Origin: Allokutzneria sp. NRRL B-24872
GTDB lineage: Bacteria; Actinomycetota; Actinomycetes; Mycobacteriales; Pseudonocardiaceae
Assembly: GCF_002155965.1 (NCBI RefSeq)
Contig: NZ_MUMH01000016.1
Span: forward strand, 1-64,000
Direction: 5' to 3'
Length of the DNA stretch: 64,000 nt
The translations under genes were made by a program, and so were the position numbers. How positions within the stretch are numbered: position 1 is the stretch's first letter; every line of letters starts with the position of its first letter. Under the pieces are notes generated by a model, which was given only the letters and a program-made list of their open reading frames with translations, was not told the origin of the DNA and made no database searches. Of the stretch, positions 15,537-24,656 are shown piece by piece.

Positions 15537-16703
15537 ATGCTCAGGAAAACCTCACCGCAGCGCCCCGAATGGCAGGAGACCGTGGCGCGCCAGGGACTCG
15601 TCTTCGGCGAGCCCGCGGTCACCGCGACCGGGGAACTCCGCCCCTACTGGAACGAATCCGCCCATTACCTGTTCGAGATGGACGAGGTGCTGGCGCTGGA
15701 GGCCGACGTCGAGCTGCTGCACTCGATGTGCCTGGAGGCCGTCGAGCTGGTGGTGAGCACCGAGCGGTACCGGGACTTCGCCGTCCCCGAGTGGGTGTGG
15801 CCGTCGATCGCGGAGTCCTGGCGGCGGCGCGACCCGGACGTCTACGGCCGCTTCGACCTGCGCTACGACGGCTCCGGGCCGGCGAAGGTGCTGGAGTACA
15901 ACGCGGACACCCCGACCTCGCTGCTGGAGGCCGCGGTCATCCAGTGGTACTGGGTCACCGAGGTCTTCCCCGGCGACGACCAGTGGAACTCCCTGCACGA
16001 GAAGCTGGTCGAGCGGTGGAAGCTGGTCGGCGAGGCGCTGCCCTCGCCCGAGGTGCACTTCGCGTGGTCCAAGGCCAACGAGTCCGGCGAGGACCACGTG
16101 ACCGTCTCCTACATGCAGGAGACCGCGGCTGAGGCCGGGCTGAGCACCAGCGGCCTCGCGGTGCAGGACATCGGCTGGGACCCCGCGCACGGCCGCTTCG
16201 TCGACCTCGCCGACGCCCCGATGTCCACGGTGGCCAAGCTCTACCCGTGGGAGTGGATCGTCGAGGAGCGCTTCGGCCGCCAGGTCGTGGAGAGCCTGCC
16301 CGGCACGCGCTGGATCGAGCCGCTGTGGAAGATGTTGTTGTCCAACAAGGCTTTGCTGGCCGTCCTCTGGGAGATGTACCCCGGCCACCCGAACCTGCTG
16401 CCGTCCTTCCTCGGCGGGCCGGGGCCGCTGACCGAGTACGTGCGCAAGCCGCTGCTGGGCCGCGAGGGCGCCAACGTGGACATCGTCGCGGCCGGGCACG
16501 AGACGAGCACCGACGGCCACTACGGCAAGGAGGGCCACGTCTACCAGGAGTTCGCCCCGCTCCCGGAGTTCGACTCCTACCGGCCGGTGCTCGGCGCGTG
16601 GACCGTCGGCGACGCCTCGGCCGGGCTCGGCATCCGCGAGACCTGCGGGCTGATCACCGACGACGGCGCGGCGTTCGTGCCGCACCGCGTCCGCGCGGGC
16701 TGA
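15537..16703 (+). CDS. glutathionylspermidine synthase-family ATP-grasp ligase (YgiC/YjfC-like)
   Basis: 388 residues. Conserved blocks of the GSP_synth family are clear: LEYNADTPTSLLEA (about 120-133), KLYPWEWIVEE (about 233-243), LLSNKALLAVLWEMYPGHPNLLP (near 265-285) and RKPLLGREGANV (about 300-312), which carry the ATP-grasp metal and nucleotide ligands. True GspS joins the C-terminal glycine of glutathione to spermidine; YgiC/YjfC relatives lack the amidase domain and have no assigned substrate. Actinomycetes lack glutathione, so a peptide or protein with a C-terminal glycine is a reasonable alternative; the preceding gene's product ends in Gly-Gly. The frame starts at ATG 15537. Confidence 0.87.
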   Translation: MLRKTSPQRPEWQETVARQGLVFGEPAVTATGELRPYWNESAHYLFEMDEVLALEADVELLHSMCLEAVELVVSTERYRDFAVPEWVWPSIAESWRRRDPDVYGRFDLRYDGSGPAKVLEYNADTPTSLLEAAVIQWYWVTEVFPGDDQWNSLHEKLVERWKLVGEALPSPEVHFAWSKANESGEDHVTVSYMQETAAEAGLSTSGLAVQDIGWDPAHGRFVDLADAPMSTVAKLYPWEWIVEERFGRQVVESLPGTRWIEPLWKMLLSNKALLAVLWEMYPGHPNLLPSFLGGPGPLTEYVRKPLLGREGANVDIVAAGHETSTDGHYGKEGHVYQEFAPLPEFDSYRPVLGAWTVGDASAGLGIRETCGLITDDGAAFVPHRVRAG

Positions 16704-16709
16704 ACCGGC

Positions 16710-17108
16710 TCAGCCGCGCTCACCGTCCAGGAACTGCCAGTTCCCGTAGCTGTTGAAGGTGCGCAGCACGACCGCGCGGAACTCCAGCGAGACGCCCTCG
16801 GCGTACTTCTTGGTCCAGGTGACGGTGGTGCCGTGGCCGTTCTGGTTCTTCGCGGTCATCACCTCGCTCTTGTTCCCGCTCCAGCTGTAGTGCAGGCGGT
16901 ACTGCATGGCAGCGGTGTGCCCGTCCGCCTTGGTGTCGCGGATCTTGCAGGTGAAGGTGCTGTCCTCCCAGCCGCGCCCGCTCACCGAGCACGTCACGTC
17001 GCCGCCGACCGCGTCGGAGGTCTTGGACGCGGCCAGCGCGCTCGGCGCGGAGAACAGGACCGCGCTCAGCGTGGCGGTGGCGATGACGGCGACTCGGCCT
17101 GCGCGCAT
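16710..17108 (-). CDS. small secreted protein of unknown function
   Basis: 132 residues. The N-terminus MRAGRVAVIATATLSAVLFS with SALA-A near residue 27 is a clear Sec signal peptide. The mature part has two cysteines (VTCSVSGRGWEDSTFTCKI) likely forming a disulfide, and a beta-rich sequence (LHYSWSGNKSEV, TTVTWTKKYAEG). ATG 17108 is preceded by AAGGAG. It is convergent with the ATP-grasp gene 6 bp away and shares strand with the downstream-of-promoter GCS2 gene. No family was recognised. Confidence 0.72.
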   Translation of the reverse strand: MRAGRVAVIATATLSAVLFSAPSALAASKTSDAVGGDVTCSVSGRGWEDSTFTCKIRDTKADGHTAAMQYRLHYSWSGNKSEVMTAKNQNGHGTTVTWTKKYAEGVSLEFRAVVLRTFNSYGNWQFLDGERG

Positions 17109-17174
17109 CGGGGACGGCTCCTTCGGTTGCGGTGAAAACCCTTGCGCGCACAGGAGAACACGGCGAACCCCCGA

Positions 17175-18260
17175 TCAGGTGATCTCTTCGGTCTGCGCCG
17201 AAAGCTTGTCCACCAAGCCTTTCCAGCCGCTCTCGGCGAACGCGCGGCGCTGTCGCAACGCTCCGGAACCGATGCGTGACAGGCGCGGGAGGACCGAGCG
17301 CACGAACCCGAGGTCGCCGAACTGCTCCAATGCCGGAGCCGCCCGGTCCACGAGCCGCTCCACCAGCACGGACATCGGCGCGAGGCGGCCGGTGTGCACG
17401 TCGTAGCCCTGGCCGGAGATCCCGTCGCGCGACGCCCGCCACAGCGCCGACCGCAAGGCGTGGTGGGAGAAGCGGGGCGCGGGCTCCTCGGACTCCACCG
17501 CCCTGGCCACCAGCGCTCGCGTCAGCACGGCGAGCAGCGTTGCTTCCGAAGCGGTGGGCGCGACATCGCACACGCGCAGTTCAACGGTCGGCCAGTCATC
17601 GGAGAGCCGCGCGTCCCAGTAGATCATCGCCCGGTCCATCGCGGCGCCGCTGTCCAGCAGTTCGCGCACGGACTCCTCGTAGGCGGCGTGCGAGTCGGAG
17701 TACGGCGGCGGACCGGCGCTCGGCCACTGCGCCCAGGACAGCGAGCGCCAGCTCTGGTAGCCGGTGTCCACGCCGCCGGAGAACGGCGAGTTCACGCTGA
17801 GCGCGAGCAGTACGGGCAGCCACGGCCGCACGTGGTTGACGACGTGGACAGCGACTTCCGGGTCGGGAACGCCGACGTGGATGTGGCAGCCGCAGCACGG
17901 CGAAGCGGTCGCCAGCGCACCCGCGTGCTCGGAGATGCGACGGTAGCGCGGGTTCTCGGTGAGCTGCGGCGGAGCGGCCTCGTACACGGGCGCGGTGCCG
18001 GTGGCGATCAGCCTCAGCCCGCGCTGCCTGGCGTGCCCGGCCAGCGTGCCGCGCAGCTCGCACAGGTTCTTCAGCACCTCGGCGGCGGTGGTGCAGACGG
18101 GGGTCGCCGACTCCACCTGGCATCTGGTCAGCTCGGCTTGCAGATCTCCCTCGCCGTCGGCGGCGGCGCGCAGCAGAGCGGGTCCCTGCCAGGACAGCTG
18201 CCGGGTGGTGGCGTCGACGAGCAGGAATTCTTCCTCGACGCCCACGGTGAGAGGTTCCAC
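17175..18260 (-). CDS. GCS2/YbdK-type carboxylate-amine ligase
   Basis: 361 residues. It opens LTVGVEEEFLLVD, the glutamate-binding and metal motif of the glutamate-cysteine ligase 2 family. CCGCHIHVGVPD, SPFSGGVDTGYQSWR and WDARLSDDWPTVELRVCDV follow in the order of YbdK proteins. Family enzymes make a gamma-glutamyl-type amide bond using ATP; in actinomycetes relatives serve ergothioneine or other low-molecular-weight thiols, but the product here is unknown. GTG 18260 is chosen because the conserved motif begins 6 residues later; TTG 18293 is also open. A GspS-like ligase lies 500 bp away. Confidence 0.85.
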   Translation of the reverse strand: MEPLTVGVEEEFLLVDATTRQLSWQGPALLRAAADGEGDLQAELTRCQVESATPVCTTAAEVLKNLCELRGTLAGHARQRGLRLIATGTAPVYEAAPPQLTENPRYRRISEHAGALATASPCCGCHIHVGVPDPEVAVHVVNHVRPWLPVLLALSVNSPFSGGVDTGYQSWRSLSWAQWPSAGPPPYSDSHAAYEESVRELLDSGAAMDRAMIYWDARLSDDWPTVELRVCDVAPTASEATLLAVLTRALVARAVESEEPAPRFSHHALRSALWRASRDGISGQGYDVHTGRLAPMSVLVERLVDRAAPALEQFGDLGFVRSVLPRLSRIGSGALRQRRAFAESGWKGLVDKLSAQTEEIT

Positions 18261-18386
18261 TCCACGATCGTTCCCGTTGCGAGAACATCCCAATCCCGCC
18301 TCTGTGGACCGCGCAGCGCTCCGTTTGTGGTCCCGTCACGACCTAAGGTCTTGTTCACCCGTTGCCGCCGCGTAGATGGAGCCCGG

Positions 18387-19994
18387 ATGTACCCGACGGT
18401 CGAGGACGTCCTCGCCCTGCCAGAACTGCGTCGCGGACGGCCGGTCGTGGTGGCGGGCTCGGCCGGGCTGGAGCAGCGCGTCCGCTGGGTGCACGTGGCC
18501 GAGGTGGCCGACATCGCCGGGCTGCTGCACGGCGGCGAGCTGGTGCTGACCACCGGGATCGCGCTGCCCGCCGACGACGCGGGGCTGAGCCGCTACATCG
18601 ACGAGCTGGCCGGGGTCGGCGTGGCGGGGCTGGTCGTGGAGCTGGTCCGGCGCTGGCCTGCGGAGTTGCCGCCCGCGCTGGTCAACGCCGCGCAGCGGCA
18701 CGGGCTGCCGCTGGTCGCGCTCGGCGAGGAGACCCGGTTCGTCTCCGTGACCGAGGCGGTCGTCTCCGTGATCACCAGCGCCCAGGTGCGCGAGCTGCGC
18801 GCCACCGAGCAGGTGCACGAGATCTTCACCGCGCTCACGTTGTCGGGCGCGGGCCCCGCCGAGATCCTGCGCGAGGTGGCCAGGCTCTCCGGGTTGCCGG
18901 TGGTCCTGGAGTCGCTGGACCACCACCTGCTGGCCTACGACGCGGCGGGCGGTGACCCGGCGGAGCTGCTGTCGGCGTGGGAGACCGGCTCGACCGGGCA
19001 GACCGGCTACGACGAGGCGGCGGGCTGGCTGATCACGATGGTCGGCGCGCGCGGGGACAACTGGGGCAGGCTGGTGTTGCGCTCCCCCGAGCAGCCCTCG
19101 CACCAGCACACCGTCGTGGCCGAGCGCGCCGCGTCCGCGTTGGCGCTGAACCGCTTGCTGGCCAAGGACGACGAGAGCCTGGAGCGGCAGAGCCACCGCG
19201 CGCTGCTGATCGACATGCTCACGTCCGGCAGCCCGGCAGCGGACGTGGCGACCCGAGCGACCGCCCTCGGCGTGCGGCTCGGAGACCGGCGTCTGGTCGG
19301 CGTCTCGGTCCGTCCACGCACGACGATCTCCGCGACCCCGGCGCCCGCGCTGGCCACGCAGGAGGTGCTGCGCGAGCTGTCCGAGGTGACCGCCTCCGCG
19401 GCGCGCAGGGCCGGAATCCCCGCGCTGGTCGGGGTTGTGGACGACACGAGCGTTCGAGCGCTGCTCACCCTGCCCACGGCGGGCGAGATCGATCCGACGC
19501 TGCACCGCTTCGCGAACGGTCTGCACAGGACAGTCGCGGCGACGCCGTGGGCGCTGCCCGTGGTCGTCGCGCTCGGCACCACCGTGACGGCCGTTCCGGA
19601 GGCCGCGCGCAGCCTCGCCGAAGCCGCTCACGTCGCCGAGGCCGCGCTGCGCTCCGGTGGCGCGCGCGTCTTCCACCGCCTCGCCGACGTGCGGCTGCGC
19701 GGGCTCATGCACCTCATGCACGCCGACCAACGCGTGCAGGCGTTCGTGGAGCGCGAGCTCTCCGCGCTGCTCGCGCACGACCGCTTCCACAACACGCGCC
19801 TGCTGGACACGCTGCGCGACTACTGCCAGCACGGCGGCAACAAGTCGGCCGCCGCCGGAGCCGCTCATCTGTCCAGAACCGCCTTCTACCAACAGCTCGC
19901 GCGGATCGAGCAGATCCTCGGCATCTCCTTGGACGACGCCGAGTCGATGCTGTCCCTGCACGTCGCCCTACTGGCCCACGACGCTTCGCTCTGA
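18387..19994 (+). CDS. PucR-family transcriptional regulator
   Basis: 535 residues. An N-terminal purine-catabolism (PucR) domain (MYPTVEDVLALPELRRGRPVVVAGSAGL) is followed by a GAF/GGDEF-like middle region and a C-terminal PucR-type helix-turn-helix: LLDTLRDYCQHGGNKSAAAG then AHLSRTAFYQQLARIEQIL. Such proteins activate purine, allantoin or amino-acid catabolism genes. ATG 18387 follows a GGAG-like sequence. Divergent from the GCS2 gene; the last 27 bp overlap the convergent MFS gene. An NCS1 permease, a common PucR target type, lies 3 kb downstream but is not in the same operon. Confidence 0.9.
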   Translation: MYPTVEDVLALPELRRGRPVVVAGSAGLEQRVRWVHVAEVADIAGLLHGGELVLTTGIALPADDAGLSRYIDELAGVGVAGLVVELVRRWPAELPPALVNAAQRHGLPLVALGEETRFVSVTEAVVSVITSAQVRELRATEQVHEIFTALTLSGAGPAEILREVARLSGLPVVLESLDHHLLAYDAAGGDPAELLSAWETGSTGQTGYDEAAGWLITMVGARGDNWGRLVLRSPEQPSHQHTVVAERAASALALNRLLAKDDESLERQSHRALLIDMLTSGSPAADVATRATALGVRLGDRRLVGVSVRPRTTISATPAPALATQEVLRELSEVTASAARRAGIPALVGVVDDTSVRALLTLPTAGEIDPTLHRFANGLHRTVAATPWALPVVVALGTTVTAVPEAARSLAEAAHVAEAALRSGGARVFHRLADVRLRGLMHLMHADQRVQAFVERELSALLAHDRFHNTRLLDTLRDYCQHGGNKSAAAGAAHLSRTAFYQQLARIEQILGISLDDAESMLSLHVALLAHDASL

Positions 19995-21194
19995 GCTGCT
20001 GAGCGTGCGGATCTCCTTGCTGCACAAGGCGGCCAGCGTCGCGAGCACGAGCAGCGCCGCCCCGCCGAGCAGGGTCGCGCGCATCCCGAAGTGCTCGGCG
20101 AGCGGCCCTGCGGCCATCTCCCCCACCGGGATCGCGACGAAGGAGCCGAGCGCGTCGTAGGAGTAGACCCTGGCGAGCTTGTCCTGCGGCACGTGCTGCT
20201 GGAGCGCGACGTCCCACGCCACGACGAACTGTTCGAGCACGACCCCCACCAGGAACATGGTGGGCACCAGGAAGAGCACCTTCGGCACTTCGGCGAGCGC
20301 GACGAGCGGAACGGCCTCGAACAACGTCAGCGCGACACCGAGGAACAGCGCGCGCCGGGGTTGCCACCGCGCCGCGACGAAGCCGCCGACGAGCGCGCCC
20401 GCCGTCTGCGCCGCGAGCACGAAGCCCCACGCCCCCCTGCCGAAGGTCGCGTCCGCGATCACCGGGCCCAGCACCGCGATCGAGCCGACGATCACCGCGT
20501 TGACGATCATGAACTGGAGCACGACGGCCCACACCCAGGTGCGCGAGGAGAACTCCCGCCACCCCTCGCGCAGCTCGGCGAGCGGCCCCAGTCTGTCCAC
20601 TGTGGACGACACCGCGGTGATCACGCGCATCCTCGCGAACAGCACCGAGGCGATCAGGAACGTCGCGGCGTTGAAGGCGATGCCCCAGCCCGGGCCGATC
20701 GCCGCGACGAGCAGCCCGCCAGCGGAGGTGCCGACGATCGTCGCGGTGGTGGTGCCCATCCTGGCGAGCGCGTTCGCCGGACGCAGCAGCTCGGCCGGAA
20801 CCGTCTGCGGCACAAGGGAAGCGGTCGCGGGCATCGAGGTCGCCGCTGCCGCCCCGTTGAGCACGCTGAGGCAGACCAGCAGCGGCACCGAGGCAAAGCC
20901 GCCGAGCACGCTGGCCGCGACCAGGCCCTGGGTCAGCCCGGCCAGCGCGGTGGAACCCTGCAACACCAACGCCCTCGGCAGCCGGTCGGCCAGCACCCCG
21001 CCGAAGAGCAGCAGCACCACGTTGGCGATGGAGCGCGCGCCGACCACGATCCCGAGGTCGATCGCCGAGCCGGTCAGGTCGAGCACCGCGAAGGCCAGCG
21101 CTACCGGGGCGATCGCGTTGCCGAGGTGGACGATCGCCCTGGCCACCATGAGGAAGCGGAACGGCTTGTGCCGCAAGGGCTCCCGCAGGCTCAC
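19968..21194 (-). CDS. MFS transporter
   Basis: 408 residues with about 12 hydrophobic segments, beginning KPFRFLMVARAIVHLGNAIAP and carrying the loop 2-3 motif GGVLADRLPRALVL, typical of EntS-like/MFS_3 exporters. Its GTG start overlaps the stop of the ArsR-type regulator gene (GTGA), so the two are translated together and the regulator probably controls this exporter. Substrate unknown. Contains an exact copy of the dispersed palindrome at 20595. The 3' end overlaps the PucR gene by 27 bp on the opposite strand. Confidence 0.88.
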   Translation of the reverse strand: MSLREPLRHKPFRFLMVARAIVHLGNAIAPVALAFAVLDLTGSAIDLGIVVGARSIANVVLLLFGGVLADRLPRALVLQGSTALAGLTQGLVAASVLGGFASVPLLVCLSVLNGAAAATSMPATASLVPQTVPAELLRPANALARMGTTTATIVGTSAGGLLVAAIGPGWGIAFNAATFLIASVLFARMRVITAVSSTVDRLGPLAELREGWREFSSRTWVWAVVLQFMIVNAVIVGSIAVLGPVIADATFGRGAWGFVLAAQTAGALVGGFVAARWQPRRALFLGVALTLFEAVPLVALAEVPKVLFLVPTMFLVGVVLEQFVVAWDVALQQHVPQDKLARVYSYDALGSFVAIPVGEMAAGPLAEHFGMRATLLGGAALLVLATLAALCSKEIRTLSSSERSVVGQ

Positions 21195-21703
21195 TCGTCC
21201 TCCATCTGGAACAGCGCGATGGTGGCGTTGACGTGCACGGTGCCCTCGGTGCGCGGCGGGCGGGCGGCGTCGTGCAGCTCACCGGCCAGCTCCGCAACGG
21301 CGTCGCGGACCCGGTTCCACACCTCGGCGTCGACCCACACCTCCGCGTCGGTGGTCAGCCCCTTGGCATCGAGCGCGCGGCTGCCCGCCCTGCGCCGCAG
21401 CTCCGCGCCCATGGTGGCGGCGAGCAGCACGTGGTCCTCGCGCCCCCTGGCCCGCACCTTGCCGCCGCTGTCGTGGTTGTGCCGGAAGCGCTTGGCCCGG
21501 CCGCCGCGGATCTCGACCTCCTCGGCGACCTCCAGCAGGCCCGCGTCGTGCAGCCTGCGCATGTGGTAGCTGATGTTGGCCTGGCTCTCGCCGAGTTCCC
21601 GCGCCGCCTCGGCCGCGCTCATCGCCGCGCCGGTGAGCAGCGACAGGATGCGCAGGCGCAACGGGTGCGCGAGCACCCGCAACCCCTCCAGCTCGGTTTC
21701 CAT
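21191..21703 (-). CDS. ArsR-type winged-helix regulator
   Basis: 170 residues. The N-terminal METELEGLRVLAHPLRLRILS leads into a winged helix-turn-helix with AAEAARELGESQANISYHMRRL, the recognition helix pattern of HTH_20/ArsR proteins. A wing-like basic segment (EIRGGRAKRFRHNH) and a C-terminal dimer region follow. ATG 21703 is the natural start; the 27-codon upstream extension is poor. First gene of a two-gene operon with the MFS exporter, probably autoregulated from the 220-bp gap toward the GH5 gene. Confidence 0.87.
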   Translation of the reverse strand: METELEGLRVLAHPLRLRILSLLTGAAMSAAEAARELGESQANISYHMRRLHDAGLLEVAEEVEIRGGRAKRFRHNHDSGGKVRARGREDHVLLAATMGAELRRRAGSRALDAKGLTTDAEVWVDAEVWNRVRDAVAELAGELHDAARPPRTEGTVHVNATIALFQMEDE

Positions 21704-21794
21704 GCCCCGAGTCTGGCCCGGCGGGCACCCCACCGTCAAACGGTTCTTTGCCGGTTGACTCTCGGTGATCCAGCTCACTAGCATCGGTCACACT

Positions 21795-21808
21795 GTTAGG
21801 AAACTAAC
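21795..21808. promoter_or_regulatory. inverted repeat upstream of the GH5 cellulase
   Basis: GTTAG-GAAA-CTAAC is a perfect 5-bp-arm palindrome in an unusually AT-rich segment (21780-21825) shared by the divergent ArsR-type and GH5 genes, 120 bp before the GH5 start. TTAGGAAA-type palindromes are known upstream of secreted glycanase genes in streptomycetes; assignment here is tentative. Confidence 0.35.
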
Positions 21809-21929
21809 TTAACTATTTCGGTTTCCCGACGACGCAGCACCACACGACGCAGCACCAACCGCCGCCGCACGCCATCCGGAAGTCCCCTCGGTGATCCCTG
21901 CACCGACTTCCGTTCCGGGAGGAGAAGTG

Positions 21930-22958
21930 ATGGGTCGGCACACGCTTCGCACGCTCGTCTCAGCCGCCGCGGTCTTCGCGGGCGCCCTGCTCGTACCAAG
22001 CGCGTCCGCCGCGGAGGCTTCAGCTCTGCCCGCGGGTTCGTTCGCCGCCGCGAACGGCCAACTCCGGGTCTGTGGAACGAAACTCTGCAACTCCAGCGGT
22101 CAGCAGATCCAGCTGCGCGGCATGAGCACGCACGGCATCCAGTGGTACAGCCAGTGCGTGAAGCCCGCGTCGCTGGACGCGCTCGCCAACGACTGGGGCG
22201 CTGACGTCCTGCGGATCTCCATGTACATCCAGGAAGGCGGGTACGAGACCAACCCGCGCAAGTTCACCGACATGGTGCACAACTACATCGAGGAGGCCAC
22301 CCGGCGCGGCATGTACGCGCTGGTCGACTGGCACATGCTCACGCCGGGCGACCCCAACCACAACCTGGCGCGCGCCAAGACGTTCTTCACCGAGATCGCC
22401 GAGCGGCACAGGGACAAGACCAACATCCTCTACGAGATCGCCAACGAGCCCAACGGCGGCAGCGTCACGTGGTCGCGCGTGAAGAGCTACGCGGAGCAGC
22501 TGATCCCGGTGATCCGCGCCAAGGACGCCGACGCGGTGGTGCTCGTCGGCACCCCGGCGTGGTCCTCCTTCGGCGTCTCCTACGGCAAGAACGAGTCCGA
22601 GGTGGCGAACAACCCGCTGACGCTCGGCAACCTCATGTACACCTTCCACTTCTACGCGGCCTCGCACGACGACACCTACCTCAACACCCTGTCGCGGGCG
22701 GCCGACAAGCTCCCGGTCTTCGTCACGGAGTTCGGCACGCAGAACTCCGCGGGCGAGGGCGCCAACGACTTCGGCCGCTCGCAGCGCTACCTCGACCTGA
22801 TGGCGCAGAAGAAGATCAGCTGGATCAACTGGAACTTCTCCGACGACCACCGCTCGGGCGCGGTGTTCAAGGAGGGCACCTGCGCGGGCAACTCCTTCGC
22901 CGGGACCGGCGTGCTGAAGGAGGCCGGTCGCTGGATCAGGGACCGCGTCCGCGGCTGA
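21930..22958 (+). CDS. secreted GH5 endoglucanase
   Basis: 342 residues. A Sec signal peptide (MGRHTLRTLVSAAAVFAGAL, cleavage after about SASA) precedes a family 5 glycoside hydrolase domain. Landmarks are LRGMSTHGIQWY, ADVLRISMYIQEGGY, YALVDWHML, the acid/base Glu in YEIANEPNGG (about 171-173) and the nucleophile Glu in FVTEFGT (about 267); WINWNFSD near the end is also typical. No carbohydrate-binding module is attached. Hydrolysis of beta-1,4-glucan is expected. ATG 21930 has GGGAGGAG 5 bp upstream and gives the normal signal peptide, so it is preferred over GTG/ATG positions further up. Confidence 0.93.
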   Translation: MGRHTLRTLVSAAAVFAGALLVPSASAAEASALPAGSFAAANGQLRVCGTKLCNSSGQQIQLRGMSTHGIQWYSQCVKPASLDALANDWGADVLRISMYIQEGGYETNPRKFTDMVHNYIEEATRRGMYALVDWHMLTPGDPNHNLARAKTFFTEIAERHRDKTNILYEIANEPNGGSVTWSRVKSYAEQLIPVIRAKDADAVVLVGTPAWSSFGVSYGKNESEVANNPLTLGNLMYTFHFYAASHDDTYLNTLSRAADKLPVFVTEFGTQNSAGEGANDFGRSQRYLDLMAQKKISWINWNFSDDHRSGAVFKEGTCAGNSFAGTGVLKEAGRWIRDRVRG

Positions 22959-23025
22959 TCGGCTGAACCTCGCTGCTGGTGGGCACCTTCGGCGGGGCGC
23001 GAATGGACAGAGTGTGTGGTCAACT

Positions 23026-23049
23026 TGGCAAAGCTGTGACACTTTGCCA
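23026..23049. promoter_or_regulatory. perfect palindrome upstream of the NCS1 permease
   Basis: TGGCAAAG and CTTTGCCA are perfect 8-bp arms separated by 8 bp, ending 62 bp before the permease start. The two-turn centre-to-centre geometry fits a dimeric repressor site. Regulator unknown. Confidence 0.45.
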
Positions 23050-23111
23050 CTCCCGCGCTCGGCCCCCGCCCCCGACGATGTGTGCCCACCAGCAGAAACG
23101 AGGAGCGACCC

Positions 23112-24656
23112 ATGGCGCTGCCCTCCTCTCCACCCGGCGATCCCGGCCAGCTCGCGCAAGCCGACGGACGGGTGGAACTCGCCGATCCGGCCTCGATCGA
23201 GCACAGCCCGTACTACAACGAGGAGCTGGCCCCGGTCCCGGTGGCCAAGCGCACGTGGACCACCTACAACTTCGCCGCGCTGTGGATCGGCATGGCGCAC
23301 AACATCCCCAGCTACCTGTTGGCCTCCGGGCTGATCGCGCTGGGCATGAGCTGGGTGCAGGCCTTCGTCACCATCACGCTCGGGAACCTGCTGGTGCTCA
23401 TCCCGATGCTGCTCAACAGCCACGCGGGCACCAAGTACGGCATCCCGTTCCCGGTGTTCGCGCGCGCCTTCTACGGCGTGCGCGGGGCCAACTTCGCCGG
23501 ACTGCTGCGCGCCTTCATCGCCTGCGGGTGGTTCGGCATCCAGACCTGGATCGGCGGCGAGGCGATCTACGCGCTCGCCGGGAAGCTGCTCGGCTCCTGG
23601 TGGCGCGACGCCGACCGCGTGTTCGGCCAGCCGTGGACGCTGTGGGCGGCCTTCCTGTTCTTCTGGGCGCTGCAGATGGTGATCATCTGGCGGGGCATGG
23701 ACACGTTGCGGCGCTTCGAGAACTGGGCCGCGCCCTTCGTGATCGTGGCCGCCGTGGCGCTGCTGGTGTGGGTGCTGATCGAGGCGGGCGGCGTCGGGCC
23801 GATCCTGGAGCAGCCGTCCAAGCTCGGCTGGGGCATCGAGTTCTGGAGCGTGTTCGCGCCCTCGCTGATGGGCATGATCGCCTTCTGGTCGACGCTGTCG
23901 CTGAACATGCCCGACTTCACCCGCTTCGGCGGCAGCCAGCGGCAGCAGGCGTGGGGCCAGGTGCTCGGCCTGCCCACCACGATGTCCTTCTTCGCGCTGC
24001 TGTCGATCTTCATCACCTCCGGCACCGCGGTGATCTACGGCGAGGCGATCTGGGACCCGATCAAGCTCACCGAGAAGTTCGACAACCCGCTCGTGGTGGC
24101 GCTGAGCCTGTTCACCGTGATGGTGGCGACCCTGTCGGTGAACGTGGCGGCCAACGTGGTCAGCCCGTCCTACGACTTCTCCAACGCCGCGCCCCGGCTG
24201 ATCAGCTTCCGGGTCGGCGGGCTGATCACCGGCGTGCTCGGCATCGCCATCCAGCCGTGGCACCTCGTCGCCGACCCCAACATCTACATCTACGTGTGGC
24301 TCGGCTTCTACGGTGGTCTGCTCGGCTCCATCGCGGGCGTGCTCGCCGCCGGGTACTGGGTGCTCGGCAAGAAGACGTTGCACCTGCCCGATCTGTACCA
24401 GCGCGGCGGGCGGTACTGGTTCACCGGCGGCTGGAACATCAACGCCGTGATCGCCACCGTCCTCGGCAGCGTCGCGGCCGTCGGCGGCGCGTACTCCGCG
24501 CCCGGCAAGGGTCCCTTTCCCGAGGACGGCCTGATCCCGTTGCTGAAGCCGCTCTACGACTACAGCTGGGCCGTGGGGCTCGTCGTCGCGCTCGGGGCCT
24601 ACGTGCTGCTCAGCTTGCCGCAGCGGCGCCGGGAGGCTGCTCGCGTCGTGGACTGA
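23112..24656 (+). CDS. NCS1-family nucleobase/hydantoin/allantoin permease
   Basis: 514 residues, about 12 transmembrane segments. The N-terminal part of the first helix, TWTTYNFAALWIGMAHNIPSY, together with FPVFARAFYGVRGAN and FIACGWFGIQTWIGGEAIYAL, is diagnostic of the NCS1 family (Mhp1, PucI, cytosine and purine permeases), with the Trp and Gln positions that bind cyclic amides. Substrate is likely allantoin, hydantoin, uracil or a related base; it cannot be narrowed. ATG 23112 follows AGGAG by 7 bp. The last 47 bp overlap the convergent DUF3040 gene. Confidence 0.92.
   Translation: MALPSSPPGDPGQLAQADGRVELADPASIEHSPYYNEELAPVPVAKRTWTTYNFAALWIGMAHNIPSYLLASGLIALGMSWVQAFVTITLGNLLVLIPMLLNSHAGTKYGIPFPVFARAFYGVRGANFAGLLRAFIACGWFGIQTWIGGEAIYALAGKLLGSWWRDADRVFGQPWTLWAAFLFFWALQMVIIWRGMDTLRRFENWAAPFVIVAAVALLVWVLIEAGGVGPILEQPSKLGWGIEFWSVFAPSLMGMIAFWSTLSLNMPDFTRFGGSQRQQAWGQVLGLPTTMSFFALLSIFITSGTAVIYGEAIWDPIKLTEKFDNPLVVALSLFTVMVATLSVNVAANVVSPSYDFSNAAPRLISFRVGGLITGVLGIAIQPWHLVADPNIYIYVWLGFYGGLLGSIAGVLAAGYWVLGKKTLHLPDLYQRGGRYWFTGGWNINAVIATVLGSVAAVGGAYSAPGKGPFPEDGLIPLLKPLYDYSWAVGLVVALGAYVLLSLPQRRREAARVVD

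Noticed and set aside
22020-24383. A 787-codon open frame on the minus strand
   Set aside because: It shadows the GH5 and NCS1 genes and has only charged low-complexity sequence.
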